From the NCBI GenBank assembly GCA_965263155.1, contig OZ253586.1, positions 1,178,001-1,242,000 on the forward strand: a DNA stretch of 64,000 bases, given 5' to 3'. Source of the stretch: JAAXIE01 sp965263155. GTDB lineage: Bacteria; Chloroflexota; Dehalococcoidia; Lucifugimonadales; JAAXIE01. Below are positions 16,057-24,440 of the stretch, piece by piece. Numbering within the stretch: the first letter of the stretch is position 1; each line of letters opens with the position of its first letter. Below the pieces are notes generated by a model. It was not told where the DNA came from and made no database searches. It saw only the letters and a list, made by a program, of their open reading frames with translations. Both the position numbers and the translations under genes were made by a program.

Positions 16057-16755
16057 CTAGTGCGCCGCGAACCCACGCACCAGGGCTTGGAACAGGGATG
16101 CTCCATCAGCGCCGCCGATGATTTCTTCGCAGGCCCGCTCCGGGTGAGGCATCATGCCTAGGACGTTGCCCGCAGCGTTGGTGACCCCTGCTATGTTGGC
16201 CATGGAGCCATTGGGGTTGGCGTCGGATGTTATCTCGCCGGCCTCGGTGCAGTATCTAAAGGCGACCTGCTCACTGTCCTCGATGCGGCGCAGGGTGTCC
16301 TCGTCGGCGAAGTAGTTGCCCTCGCCGTGGGATACAGGGATACGCAATACCTGTCCTTTGGTCAGGCCTTCGGTAAAGGGGGTAGCGCCTTCCACTCGCA
16401 GGTTGGTCCACTGGCAGCGGTAGCCCAAGTGCTGGTTGCGCATGAGGATACCTGGGAGCAGGCCAGCTTCGCAGAGTATCTGAAAGCCGTTGCAGATGCC
16501 CATTACAGGTCGGCCCGCGTCGGCGAACTGTCGTACAGGTCCCATGACCGGCGAGAGTCGGGCCAGAGCTCCTGCGCGGAGGTAGTCCCCATAAGAAAAG
16601 CCGCCTGGGACTACCAAGCAATCGAAACGGGCGCGGAGGTCAGCGGACTCTTTGTGCCAGACGTACTCTACGTGGTGCCCCAGCACATGTCCTAGGGCAT
16701 AATGACAGTCGGTGTCGCTCCAAGTGCCGGGAAAGACTATGATACCGAACCGCAT
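16057..16755 (-). CDS. purQ: Phosphoribosylformylglycinamidine synthase subunit PurQ
   Basis: PurQ is the class I glutaminase subunit that feeds ammonia to PurL. The nucleophile Cys is in MGICNGFQIL (about residue 87) and the His-Glu pair is in MMPHPERA near residue 205. The N-terminal FGIIVFPGTWSDTDC and VVPGGFSYGDYLRAGA are hallmark PurQ segments. Length is 232 aa. Its stop directly abuts the start of the EamA half-gene, separating purQ from purL by about 1 kb, an unusual interruption of a normally adjacent pair. Confidence 0.96.
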   Translation of the reverse strand: MRFGIIVFPGTWSDTDCHYALGHVLGHHVEYVWHKESADLRARFDCLVVPGGFSYGDYLRAGALARLSPVMGPVRQFADAGRPVMGICNGFQILCEAGLLPGILMRNQHLGYRCQWTNLRVEGATPFTEGLTKGQVLRIPVSHGEGNYFADEDTLRRIEDSEQVAFRYCTEAGEITSDANPNGSMANIAGVTNAAGNVLGMMPHPERACEEIIGGADGASLFQALVRGFAAH

Positions 16756-16802
16756 GGTGCTGATTGATACTGGGACTGGGGGAGATACGGGTGAGTGGGT
16801 GA

Positions 16803-17255
16803 TTATGCCTCGCCGAAGAGAAGTTGTGTGACCACCTCGTTGGCCACGTTGCCATCGCCCTTGCCCCTGATTTGAGGCATAAGCTTGCTCATGACCTTAC
16901 CTTTGTCTCGTATGGTAGTGGCCCCCACCTCGGTTACCACTTGGCGGGCCAAGTCAAGAATCTCCTCTTGGGAGAGCTGTTCCGGCAGGTAGGCCTCAAG
17001 GATGGCCAGCTCCGCCTTTTCCTTTTCCACCAAGTCATGGCGTTGGCCCGCCTCGAAGGCAGCGATGCTCTCACGGCGCTCACGCACTTGGCGCGACAGT
17101 ATCTCCATCACCGCCGCCTCGTCCAACTCCTTGCCAATATCCTTCTCGCGGTACTGGATGGCGTTGCGCAAGTAGCGTATGACCAAGGCACGGGAGGCGT
17201 CTTTCTCTTGCAGGGCGACCTTGAGGTCGGCCACGAGTTGCTCTTTGAGTGGCAT
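16803..17255 (-). CDS. yqeY: GatB/YqeY domain protein
   Basis: The 150-aa stand-alone YqeY protein has the domain that forms the tRNA-binding tail of GatB. MPLKEQLVADLKVALQEKDASRALVIRYLRNAI, then LEAYLPEQLSQEEI and the C-terminal KLMPQIRGKGDGNVANEVV, are the standard motifs. The order rpsU-yqeY is widespread in bacteria (established), and here yqeY follows rpsU by 16 bases. Confidence 0.93.
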   Translation of the reverse strand: MPLKEQLVADLKVALQEKDASRALVIRYLRNAIQYREKDIGKELDEAAVMEILSRQVRERRESIAAFEAGQRHDLVEKEKAELAILEAYLPEQLSQEEILDLARQVVTEVGATTIRDKGKVMSKLMPQIRGKGDGNVANEVVTQLLFGEA

Positions 17256-17271
17256 GGGGGTCGGTTATAGC

Positions 17272-17454
17272 CTAGCTGTTGCGCATGCTCTTGCGTCGCT
17301 TGGCGGCTTCCTTCTTCTTGCGCCTCACGGTAGGCGGCTCGAAATGCTGGCGACGCCGTATCTCGGAAAGTATCCCATCGGTCTGCACGCGCTTATTAAA
17401 ACGCCTTAGGAGGCTATCGAAAGTCTCCCCCTCGGCCAGACGTACTTCAGTCAA
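17272..17454 (-). CDS. rpsU: 30S ribosomal protein S21
   Basis: The 60-aa basic protein begins LTEVRLAEGETFDSLLRRFNK and contains KRVQTDGILSEIRRRQHFE and a Lys/Arg-rich tail (RRKKKEAAKRRK), all typical of S21. The TTG start at 17454 is set by GGGAGG (17460-17465) five bases upstream; the longer open frame upstream is non-coding leader that includes the promoter. It is the first gene of the yqeY-purQ-EamA-purL operon. Confidence 0.93.
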   Translation of the reverse strand: MTEVRLAEGETFDSLLRRFNKRVQTDGILSEIRRRQHFEPPTVRRKKKEAAKRRKSMRNS

Positions 17455-17497
17455 CTGGGCCTCCCTGTGGGTATGGGTTAACGTGGATATAGTATGA

Positions 17498-17526
17498 ATT
17501 ATAGGCAGCGTCAAAAGTGGCGTCAA
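17498..17526 (-). promoter_or_regulatory. Near-consensus sigma-70 promoter of the rpsU operon
   Basis: On the minus strand TTGACG (17521-17526) and TATAAT (17498-17503) are separated by exactly 17 bases. Transcription would begin near 17491, leaving a leader of about 37 bases before the rpsU TTG. This is the strongest promoter-like match I found in the window. Confidence 0.8.
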
Positions 17527-17678
17527 CGATTGCAAGGTCTTGTCTAGCTGTGGACCGGCTCGTGGCCGTTGACGTTCTGGGGGCGCTGCCGATATTATCG
17601 TGGAAATGCCAGAGCAGTGGCGCCCTTTTGCGGGTATAGCTGCCCGCGCTAGGCCCCCGCTAGGTTGGAGACTATCGA

Positions 17679-18473
17679 GTGAGCACACGAACCCTTCCGC
17701 CACTCCCTCGCGATGTGCGGTCCATGGTCCGTTCCGGTGAGTGGAGGGGCGTAACTGCTATGGTGGCGCCGGGCTATGTGCAGGCAAACCTGGCCATTCT
17801 CCCCAGAGACTTGGCCTTCGACTTCCTGCTTTTCTGCCAGCGGAACCCCAAGCCCTGCCCTCTGCTAGAGGTGATAGATGCAGGCCGGACTGAGCCTCGC
17901 TTGGTGGCGCCGGGTGCCGACATCCGGACCGACATCCCCGGCTATCGTATGTACGTTGACGGCGAGCCGACGGAGGACCTGACGGACCTGAACGAGGTGT
18001 GGCGCGACGACTTGGTGTCTTTCCTTTTGGGGTGCAGCTACACGTTTGAGGCTGCACTGATTCACGCGGGCATTCCTCTGAGGCATGTGGACAACGGCAA
18101 GAACGTAGCTATGTACGTGACCAACCTCGAGACGGTTCCAGCGGGGCCCTTCAGCGGGCCAACCGTTGTGAGCATGCGCCCAGTGCACCGCACCCAAGTA
18201 GTGAGGGCGGTGCAGGTGACCACCCGATTCCCCACGGGCCATGGAGCTCCGGTGCACATCGGGGACCCTCAAGCCATTGGAATCAAGGATATCAACGCGC
18301 CGGACTTCGGTGATGCCGTTGAGATTCGTGAGGATGAAGTGCCCATCTTCTGGGCCTGTGGCGTGACGCCTCAGGCAGTGGCCATGAAGTCCAAGCCCTC
18401 GCTCCTGATCGGGCACGTTCCCGGACGCATGTTCATCTCGGACGTAAGAGACGAAGATATCGCGGTGCTCTAG
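17679..18473 (+). CDS. DUF1445 (YcsI-like) protein, D-glutamate cyclase N-terminal-domain homologue
   Basis: The 264-aa protein has the DUF1445 pattern: RSGEWRGVTAMVAPGYVQANLAILP, AFDFLLFCQRNPKPCPLLEV, the FLLGCSYTFE signature with conserved Cys, and SMRPV plus FPTGHGAPVHIG. In mammals DGLUCY fuses this domain to DUF4392 and converts D-glutamate to 5-oxo-D-proline (established). Here the DUF4392 partner is the next gene, 56 bases downstream, supporting a two-subunit version. GTG at 17679 is the start. It is divergent from rpsU. Confidence 0.85.
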   Translation: MSTRTLPPLPRDVRSMVRSGEWRGVTAMVAPGYVQANLAILPRDLAFDFLLFCQRNPKPCPLLEVIDAGRTEPRLVAPGADIRTDIPGYRMYVDGEPTEDLTDLNEVWRDDLVSFLLGCSYTFEAALIHAGIPLRHVDNGKNVAMYVTNLETVPAGPFSGPTVVSMRPVHRTQVVRAVQVTTRFPTGHGAPVHIGDPQAIGIKDINAPDFGDAVEIREDEVPIFWACGVTPQAVAMKSKPSLLIGHVPGRMFISDVRDEDIAVL

Positions 18474-18529
18474 GCCGGGGCCCGACCTGACTAGCAACAT
18501 AGATTACCAACCTAGGTTTGGGGGATGAT

Positions 18530-19387
18530 ATGACCGTAGAGGACATCATTCTGGACCACGACGGTCGTGGTATGACTCACTTGAGGCCCTTTCTCGCCGC
18601 CGACTTCTGCGATGATGCAGCCCGGCTCATTATGAGCACGTCGGGACCTGCGATGATCGTCACCGGCTTCTACATTATGGGGGCGAAGTTGCCAGAGACC
18701 GACGGTCCTCCTGGCGCTCTGGCTATTGGCCGTGCCATTCAGGCCTTGGGTCGTCCCGTGGTCTATGTCACCGACAAAGTCACGCTTTCGGTGATGCAGG
18801 GCTTGGCAGGCGATGAGGCCGAGGTAGTCGACTTCCCAATCGCCGATGAGGAGACCAGCAAGGAGTACGCCTCCCAACTGCTTACACGGATAAAGCCGGG
18901 AGTGGTGATCTCCATCGAGAGGTGCTCTCTGACCGCCGATGGCGCCTACCTCAATATGCGCGGGCTGGATATCAGCGAGTGGAACGCACGTGTCGACCAC
19001 CTGTTCACCGACCACCCCGCGACCGTTGGCATCGGCGACGGCGGCAACGAGATCGGCATGGGCAACCTCGCCAAGGAGATTCCCGGAGTTGAAACCCTGC
19101 CCGACAACCCTGCTGCCACCAAGGTCAGCAAGTTGGTCATCAGCAGCGTCTCCAACTGGGGCGGTTATGGCTTGGCGGCCTCGCTGTCGAAGTTGGCAGG
19201 ACGCAACCTGCTCCCCACGTTGGACCAAGAGGCAGACTCGTTGCGGCGTACGGTGGACTTGGGGTCGGTGGACGGCTTCAGCACTGAGGCAAAATACTAC
19301 GTCGATGGATTCAGCTTGGAGGAGAACGGCGAGCTTCTTGGGCGCTTGCACGCACTGCTGGCGGAAGAGGGAATCACGGCGGCCTAA
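18530..19387 (+). CDS. DUF4392 protein, D-glutamate cyclase C-terminal-domain homologue
   Basis: The 285-aa protein corresponds to the C-terminal half of mammalian DGLUCY. Key segments are GPAMIVTGFYIM near residue 43, DGPPGALAIGRAIQALG, SIERCSLTADGAYLNMRG, IGDGGNEIGMGN and VISSVSNWGGYGL. The start is ATG 18530, because a GGGGG ribosome-binding stretch (18520-18524) precedes it; a TTG 12 bases upstream is less likely. It follows the DUF1445 gene in one operon. Function in D-glutamate turnover, perhaps clearing peptidoglycan-derived or scavenged D-Glu, is inferred from the domain pair. Confidence 0.85.
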   Translation: MTVEDIILDHDGRGMTHLRPFLAADFCDDAARLIMSTSGPAMIVTGFYIMGAKLPETDGPPGALAIGRAIQALGRPVVYVTDKVTLSVMQGLAGDEAEVVDFPIADEETSKEYASQLLTRIKPGVVISIERCSLTADGAYLNMRGLDISEWNARVDHLFTDHPATVGIGDGGNEIGMGNLAKEIPGVETLPDNPAATKVSKLVISSVSNWGGYGLAASLSKLAGRNLLPTLDQEADSLRRTVDLGSVDGFSTEAKYYVDGFSLEENGELLGRLHALLAEEGITAA

Positions 19388-19397
19388 AAGGCCGCCG
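19377..19397 (+). terminator. Hairpin spanning the stop codon of the DUF4392 gene
   Basis: CGGCGGCC (19377-19384) and GGCCGCCG (19390-19397) form an 8-bp stem with a five-base loop that contains the TAA stop. No T-run follows, so it could be a factor-dependent terminator or an RNA-stabilising hairpin. Confidence 0.45.
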
Positions 19398-19445
19398 AAG
19401 GCCGGTGTTTCTACACGGACCGGTCCTCTGCCGGGATGGTTTGAG

Positions 19446-20012
19446 CTAGCTGTCGACTCTGGCTGGGAACACTTGGTCCAAATTGGCGCTGAAGCCGCTG
19501 AGGGTAGGCGACGTCAGCACATCCCCCCGCCCGTAGTTGGCCACTTCGTTCAAGTCGCTGTCGTGGCCAGCCATCACCCAGATCCTTTGCCCATCAGGAT
19601 CGACCACCCAGTACTCCCTAACGCCATGCTGGGCGTACAGGTCCAGCTTGATTCTCCAGTCGCGGCTCGCTGTGGAGGGTGAGAGTACCTCGACTACCAA
19701 GTCGGGTGCTCCCGTAACATTGTCATCGGTGAGGATAGCCTCTCGTTGATTGGAGACGAACAAAAGGTCTGGTTGCACCACGTTGGTCTCCGACAGGACC
19801 ACATCAAAGGGCGCAGCGTAGACTCGGCCCAATCCCATTTGGTCTACGAAGAGCCTCAACAGAAAGTACAAGTTCCCGGAAACGTCTTGGTGCATTCTAC
19901 GGGGCGACGGCGCCATGACCAACTCTCCGTTCAGAAGCTCCCAGCGCTCATCGTCCGGGGTCTCTAGATAGTCCTTGTAAGTGTGATGGGTAGTTGGTTT
20001 TGCTTCAGCCAT
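19446..20012 (-). CDS. Uma2-family (DUF820) putative endonuclease
   Basis: The 188-aa PD-(D/E)XK-fold protein has TYKDYLETPDDERWELLNGELVM, then VVQPDLLFVS, APDLVVEVLSPSTASRDWRIKLDLYAQHGVREYWVVDPD. The catalytic Glu/Asp and Lys residues lie in the last two segments (E in VVEVLSP, K in IKLDLY). Uma2 proteins occur as large paralogous sets in cyanobacteria and Chloroflexota; their role is unsettled. It appears monocistronic and converges with the D-glutamate cyclase genes. Confidence 0.88.
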   Translation of the reverse strand: MAEAKPTTHHTYKDYLETPDDERWELLNGELVMAPSPRRMHQDVSGNLYFLLRLFVDQMGLGRVYAAPFDVVLSETNVVQPDLLFVSNQREAILTDDNVTGAPDLVVEVLSPSTASRDWRIKLDLYAQHGVREYWVVDPDGQRIWVMAGHDSDLNEVANYGRGDVLTSPTLSGFSANLDQVFPARVDS

Positions 20013-20095
20013 CGCTGCCCTCCTGGTGGGGCTATTCTAATGTTTCCGTTCCACCCTATCCAATGAGGATGAAGTGGCACTGGGACTAAGCTCGA

Positions 20096-21058
20096 TTAAC
20101 CGTCCGTTCCGCCGGTCCCGCTCCGTTCCACTCGGCAACCGGCCGCCTCTTCCAGCAGCATCACGATGGCGGCTAGATCGTGGCCGGCCAGCCCCTTGTC
20201 GGTGGCCTGTTTGAAGACTTGGGCTGCTTGGTCTCCGGCGGCGATTGGAGCGCCCACGGTGCGGGCGAAGTCCTGTATGAGGTTGAGGTCCTTGAGGATA
20301 GTGCGGACTTGAGCTCGTTCCCCGGAGAAGTTGCGGTCGATGATGGTGGGGCCGTTGCGTTCCATCATGAAACTCTGGCCCCAGCTGGTCTGAATAATCT
20401 CGACCAACATTTCGGGGTCGGCCCCGCCCTTGGCTCCAAGAACCAAAGCTTCGGCAGCCGCCAAGCTGTGTATGCCCACCATCAACTGGTTCACCAGTTT
20501 GACCACACTGCCTGCACCGCTGGCGCCTACGTAGGACACCTTGGCGGCCATGGCTTCCAGCACCGGAAGTGCCGTGGTGAAGGCTTGGCGGTTGCCGCCC
20601 ACCATGATGGTGAGGGTGGCGTTGGCGGCCCGCTCCACTCCTCCGCTGATGGGCGCGTCCAAGAAGGTGGCTTCCCGTAGCGCGGCCTCCTTCGCAATCT
20701 GCTGGGAGGTCAAGGGTCCGACGGTACTGTGGTCCACCAGCAGCTGTCCGGGGTGCGTGGTCGCTAGCAGACCGTTTTCGCCGTGGAACACCTGCTCCAC
20801 GGCTGGCACGTCGGGCAGGCAGGTCAGCACGATGTCGCAGAGGCCTGCCACCTCGGAGGGGCTGGAGGCGGCCACGGCCCCTGCGGCGGCCATGGCCTCT
20901 ACGTTGCCACGACTACGGTTGTGCACCACCAGCGGGAAACCAGCCCGCAGCAGGTTCCGGGCCATGGGCGAGCCCATACGCCCTAGCCCAATGAAGCCTA
21001 CCGTGGGCTGCGCGGCTTCTATGCTCCCGTTGTCACCGTTGGTGGTGTCGGTGGCCAT
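20096..21058 (-). CDS. NAD(P)-dependent 3-hydroxyisobutyrate dehydrogenase-family oxidoreductase
   Basis: The 320-aa beta-hydroxyacid dehydrogenase has the Rossmann motif GFIGLGRMG (21-29), the substrate-binding DAPISGG (134-140) and the catalytic Lys187 in GAGSVVKLVNQ. Likely substrates are 3-hydroxyisobutyrate, tartronate semialdehyde or a related hydroxyacid. It lies 11 bases downstream of the class III aminotransferase. Such pairs often act in amino-acid or beta-alanine-type catabolism (inference). Confidence 0.9.
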   Translation of the reverse strand: MATDTTNGDNGSIEAAQPTVGFIGLGRMGSPMARNLLRAGFPLVVHNRSRGNVEAMAAAGAVAASSPSEVAGLCDIVLTCLPDVPAVEQVFHGENGLLATTHPGQLLVDHSTVGPLTSQQIAKEAALREATFLDAPISGGVERAANATLTIMVGGNRQAFTTALPVLEAMAAKVSYVGASGAGSVVKLVNQLMVGIHSLAAAEALVLGAKGGADPEMLVEIIQTSWGQSFMMERNGPTIIDRNFSGERAQVRTILKDLNLIQDFARTVGAPIAAGDQAAQVFKQATDKGLAGHDLAAIVMLLEEAAGCRVERSGTGGTDG

Positions 21059-21069
21059 AGCTTGATGTC

Positions 21070-22443
21070 CTAGAGCAGGTCCGCCTCCAAGGTGGTGAAC
21101 ACCTCGTCCATTTTAGTGACAATCTCGTCGGCGTCGTCGCGGGTGGCGCACAGTGGTGGGGCGATGTTCATGGTGTCGCCACCGCGCAAAAGCAACCCGC
21201 GCTGGCGGAAAAGTCCAGTCATACGGTCCCCTAGCTTAACGTCGGCGGGGAAGGTCTGCTTGGTCTCGCGGTCCTTCACTATCTCGACCCCGCACATAAG
21301 ACCCTTGCCGCGTACGTCTCCGATCATCTGATGACGGCCATAGAGCTCGCGGAGTCCATCCAACAGGTAGGAGCCCACGGCATCGGCGTTCTGAGGCAGC
21401 TCTTCGTCCTCCATGATCTGGATGTTGCGAAGGGCGGCCGCGGCAGCCACCGGGTGCCCTCCGAAGGTGATGATATGGCGGAAGGAGGCATCTTCGCTGC
21501 CGACAAAGGCGTCGGCGATCTCTTTGCGGGCAATGGCAGCTCCCATAGGGATGTAGCCGCTGGTGATGCCCTTGGCTACGGTCATGATGTCGGGGGTTAC
21601 GCCCCAGTGCTCGCAGGCGAACATGCGCCCGGTGCGCCCGAACCCGGTGATGACTTCGTCGGCGATGAGGAGCACGCCGTGGCGGGTGCATATATCCCGC
21701 AGCATGGGCCAGTAAGTATCGCCAGGCACGGCGACACCGGGCGGGCTGGCGATGGGCTCGGCGATGACCGCAGCCACCGTCTGCGGGCCGTAGAACTTGA
21801 TGAGATCTTCCACGGCGTTGGCGCAGCGTATGCCGCACTCATCTGGAGTCTCGCCACCGAACTCGCAGCGATAGGGGTTGGGTTGTGGAACGTGCACCGC
21901 GCCGGGCATCAGGGGCTCGTAGTCGATGCGAGGCGCAGAGGGCATGCCTCCCAGCGACATGGCCCCGTAGGTGGCGCCATGATACGAACCGCGGCGGCTG
22001 ATGATGCGGTAGCGTCCCGACTCGCCTACACGTCGCTGGTAGGCGCGGGCGATTTTCAGGGCGGTCTCCACCGACTCGGAGCCGCCGCTGGTGAAGAAGC
22101 AGCGGCCGAGGTCGCCAGGAGTGATCTCAGCAAGCTTCTCGGCGAGCTTAACCGTGGGAACTGTGGTGGAGCCTGCGGGCATGTAGGTCAGCTCCAGCAT
22201 CTGTTGGTAAGCGGCGTCGGCTATCTCGCGGCGTCCGTAGCCAACGTTCTTCAGCCAGAGCCCGGACATCGCGTCGAGGTAGGTGTTGCCCTCAATGTCC
22301 TTCACGCGGCAGCCCTCGCCTTCGACGAAGATGGGAGGGCCTCCTTTTTCCGCCATCTCGCTGGGCTCTCTCTGGTAAATCCAGAGGTGCTGCAGCGCTG
22401 CCATCTTGAGTTGGTCAGCTTCTTGCGGAGTGTAGGTCGTCAT
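21070..22443 (-). CDS. Class III (omega-type) pyridoxal-phosphate aminotransferase
   Basis: The 457-aa fold-type I aminotransferase has the cofactor-binding GGSESVETALKIAR, Asp262 in LLIADEVITGFGRTG and the Schiff-base Lys291 in TVAKGITSGYIPMGA. The overall pattern (DAMSGLWLKNVGYGRREIADAA, PPLCATRDDADEIV) fits omega-amino acid:pyruvate or adenosylmethionine-8-amino-7-oxononanoate-like enzymes rather than ornithine aminotransferases. No biotin genes are nearby, so a beta-alanine/GABA/amine:pyruvate role is more likely. It is co-directional with the dehydrogenase downstream. Confidence 0.9.
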   Translation of the reverse strand: MTTYTPQEADQLKMAALQHLWIYQREPSEMAEKGGPPIFVEGEGCRVKDIEGNTYLDAMSGLWLKNVGYGRREIADAAYQQMLELTYMPAGSTTVPTVKLAEKLAEITPGDLGRCFFTSGGSESVETALKIARAYQRRVGESGRYRIISRRGSYHGATYGAMSLGGMPSAPRIDYEPLMPGAVHVPQPNPYRCEFGGETPDECGIRCANAVEDLIKFYGPQTVAAVIAEPIASPPGVAVPGDTYWPMLRDICTRHGVLLIADEVITGFGRTGRMFACEHWGVTPDIMTVAKGITSGYIPMGAAIARKEIADAFVGSEDASFRHIITFGGHPVAAAAALRNIQIMEDEELPQNADAVGSYLLDGLRELYGRHQMIGDVRGKGLMCGVEIVKDRETKQTFPADVKLGDRMTGLFRQRGLLLRGGDTMNIAPPLCATRDDADEIVTKMDEVFTTLEADLL

Positions 22444-22548
22444 CGTGCCTCCTCCCGGCTATCGGTGGTTTGGGCCAGTGACCAATTCTATCGTTTGTCG
22501 CGGCTTCCGGCGCAATTCGCCTCGCCGGAACATGGATCCGGCAAAAAC

Positions 22549-22586
22549 AAACACAGGCTGACCACACAGAGGGCCAGCCTGTGTTT
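22549..22586 (-). terminator. Strong intrinsic terminator after the VOC gene
   Basis: AAACACAGGCTG (22549-22560) and CAGCCTGTGTTT (22575-22586) form a perfect 12-bp stem with a 14-base loop. On the minus strand it is followed by a U-rich tract (GTTTTTGC), and on the plus strand by TTTTC. It therefore ends the minus-strand VOC transcript before the aminotransferase operon. Confidence 0.85.
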
Positions 22587-22628
22587 TCGGGGTGCCCGGC
22601 GCAGGCTTGCGGCTCCGGGCGGATTGTG

Positions 22629-23021
22629 CTAGTTGTCGCGGCCCCAGCGCCGGCCCGTGGGGTGGTGGACGACCTCCAGCAGGTTGCCCTCAAGGTCGCG
22701 AATGAATGCAGCCGTGGAGCCGTCGGGCCTGTAGGTCGGGCCGCCGCGCTCGAAGCCGACACCGTTTTGCACGAGGTGGGCAATCATCTCGTACCAGTCC
22801 TTGATCTCGAAGGCCGGATGCCCCTCGCTCATGTAGACGGGGTCCTCGCGGACGGTGAAGTGGAGTTCGCACTCACCAACGAACAGTTGGTTCTGCACGA
22901 CTCCGATGCCCGCACCCCGGTCCACGTCTTCCAAGGCGAAGATGTCCCTGTACCACTGCTTGGTAGCCTCCAAGTCCTTGCACTCCAAGTTCACATGATG
23001 CACGCCGAAAATCCTAGACAT
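22629..23021 (-). CDS. VOC-superfamily (glyoxalase/extradiol dioxygenase-like) protein
   Basis: The 130-aa vicinal-oxygen-chelate protein begins IFGVHHVNLECKDLEATKQWYRDIFALED, has FEIKDWYEMIAHLVQNGVGFE in the second module and ends with AAFIRDLEGNLLEVVHH. Metal ligands are likely His9, a mid-chain Glu/His and the Glu of NLLEVV. The reaction cannot be assigned. It is a single-gene unit closed by the terminator just downstream. Confidence 0.85.
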   Translation of the reverse strand: MSRIFGVHHVNLECKDLEATKQWYRDIFALEDVDRGAGIGVVQNQLFVGECELHFTVREDPVYMSEGHPAFEIKDWYEMIAHLVQNGVGFERGGPTYRPDGSTAAFIRDLEGNLLEVVHHPTGRRWGRDN

Positions 23022-23258
23022 GCTCTATCTCCTTCTGTACTTGCTTTGAGTTCAGCCGACGAAGGTCATAGCTGAACATTGGCTATTCCGGCTATGGCTC
23101 AGTCTAATTACGCGGGCCGAGGGTGTCAACACTTGTGTGTTAGACCAGAGAGTACTACACCGCTTCCCTTTGAGGGACGGCGTATTCCGCCGGAAGTGAC
23201 CAGCAACCCTGCGACTGCTATCATAGCTGCCATCCTCAGCGAGAAGGGGGGACATAAC

Positions 23259-24167
23259 GTGGCCAATCAAGAGCGTATCGCGTACATCAATGGTAACTTC
23301 GTGCCGGAGAGCCAGGCTGCCATACCCATCAGGGACCGGGGGTTCATCTATGGCGATGCTGCTTTCGATGTGGCACGCACGTTTCAGGGGCGTCCATTCC
23401 GGCTGAGGGAGCACTTGGACCGGCTGTACGCTTCCTGCCGTTACCTGCGTCTCGACCCGGGTATGAGCCAGATTGAGATGGAGGAGCTTACGTTGGAGGT
23501 CCTGCGTCAGAACCTGCCCCTGTTGGGCGAGAACGAGGACTACTGGGTGACGCAGCGTGTGACGCGCGGGGTGGAAACTCCGGATGGTGACGTGCCGACG
23601 GTGTTGATTGAGTGCCGACCTCTGCCGTTGGCTGCGCGGGCCCGGTACTACCGGACGGGGGTGCCCATGGTGACGCCTTCGGTGCCCCGTACGCCTCCCC
23701 AGTTTCTGAGCCCTAGGGCCAAGACCCACAACTATCTCAACATGGTGATGGGGGACTTGGAGGCGCGGGACCGGAACCCCGACGCTTGGGCGCTGCTGCT
23801 GGACGAGCGGGGGAACCTAGCTGAGGGCAAGGGTTGCAACGTCTTCATTGTGAAGGACGGGGCGATACACACGCCGAACGTGCAGTTCGTGTTGCCGGGG
23901 ATCACCCGCGATGTGGTGCTGGATCTGGCGGAGTCTACGGGGGTCCCAACCCAGGAGAGGGATATCGATCTGTATGATGCTTACACCGCTGAAGAGGCGT
24001 TCCTGACGTCAACGAGCTTGTGTATCTGTCCTGTGGCGTCGCTGAACGGCACCATCATTGGTGATGGCAATGTGCCGGGGCCGGTCACCAGCGGTTTGAT
24101 CGCTGCGTTCAGCGATTTGGTGGGGATGGATTACGTGGGCCAGTATCTGGCGCACGAGTGCAGTTAA
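23259..24167 (+). CDS. Class IV (branched-chain/D-amino-acid-type) aminotransferase
   Basis: The 302-aa fold-type IV PLP enzyme starts ANQERIAYINGNFVPESQAAIPIRDRGFIYGDAAFDVAR, with Lys155 in SPRAKTHNYLNMV as the Schiff-base residue and the LAEGKGCNVFIV segment around Glu189. Candidates are branched-chain aminotransferase, D-amino-acid aminotransferase or an (R)-amine transaminase. GTG 23259 was chosen because AAGGGGGG precedes it and the product then starts at the family N-terminus; the frame continues about 180 bases upstream without coding character. Confidence 0.88.
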   Translation: MANQERIAYINGNFVPESQAAIPIRDRGFIYGDAAFDVARTFQGRPFRLREHLDRLYASCRYLRLDPGMSQIEMEELTLEVLRQNLPLLGENEDYWVTQRVTRGVETPDGDVPTVLIECRPLPLAARARYYRTGVPMVTPSVPRTPPQFLSPRAKTHNYLNMVMGDLEARDRNPDAWALLLDERGNLAEGKGCNVFIVKDGAIHTPNVQFVLPGITRDVVLDLAESTGVPTQERDIDLYDAYTAEEAFLTSTSLCICPVASLNGTIIGDGNVPGPVTSGLIAAFSDLVGMDYVGQYLAHECS

Positions 24168-24439
24168 GGGGAGCGAGCATGCCAGAGTTCAAGGAATTCC
24201 TCGGTGGTGAGGAGACACTCGACCAGGGCCTCCAGTTCTGATTTGTCGAGCCTAAGTCGTTTTGCCGTGTCGCCGGACGATCCGGTCAGAAAGTTGGCCT
24301 CCACGGAACGAATGAGAGAATTTCCCGACGGTGCATTCTCTGCCATCGATCCGGGCGATGTAGTAAATGTGGCGCGAGCGCCTGTCCTCGTAGGCCTCCA
24401 GCTTTCGCGGAGGCCTCGCTGTAAGTCCCTGAGGTCCAA
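24164..24439 (-). pseudogene. Small degenerate gene, apparently frameshifted
   Basis: The open frame from TTG 24439 looks non-coding at first and then protein-like (AKRLRLDKSELEALVE, CLLTTEEFLELWH). The frame one base away, continuous with the stop of the upstream gene, has the missing protein-like start: RKLEAYEDRRSRHIYYIARI, then GRECTVGKFSHSFRGGQLSD. The two pieces join naturally around 24255-24270 if one base is removed. I do not recognise the family. The stop overlaps the convergent aminotransferase stop region by four bases. Confidence 0.4.
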
Positions 24440-24440
24440 T

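Noticed and set aside
17455..17703. N-terminal extension of rpsU to 143 codons
   Set aside because: It would translate through the promoter; the TTG at 17454 has an ideal ribosome-binding site and gives a normal S21.
21331..22632. 433-codon plus-strand open frame
   Set aside because: Antisense to the class III aminotransferase gene and rich in His/Gly/Val as expected of a complementary-strand shadow; no family motif.
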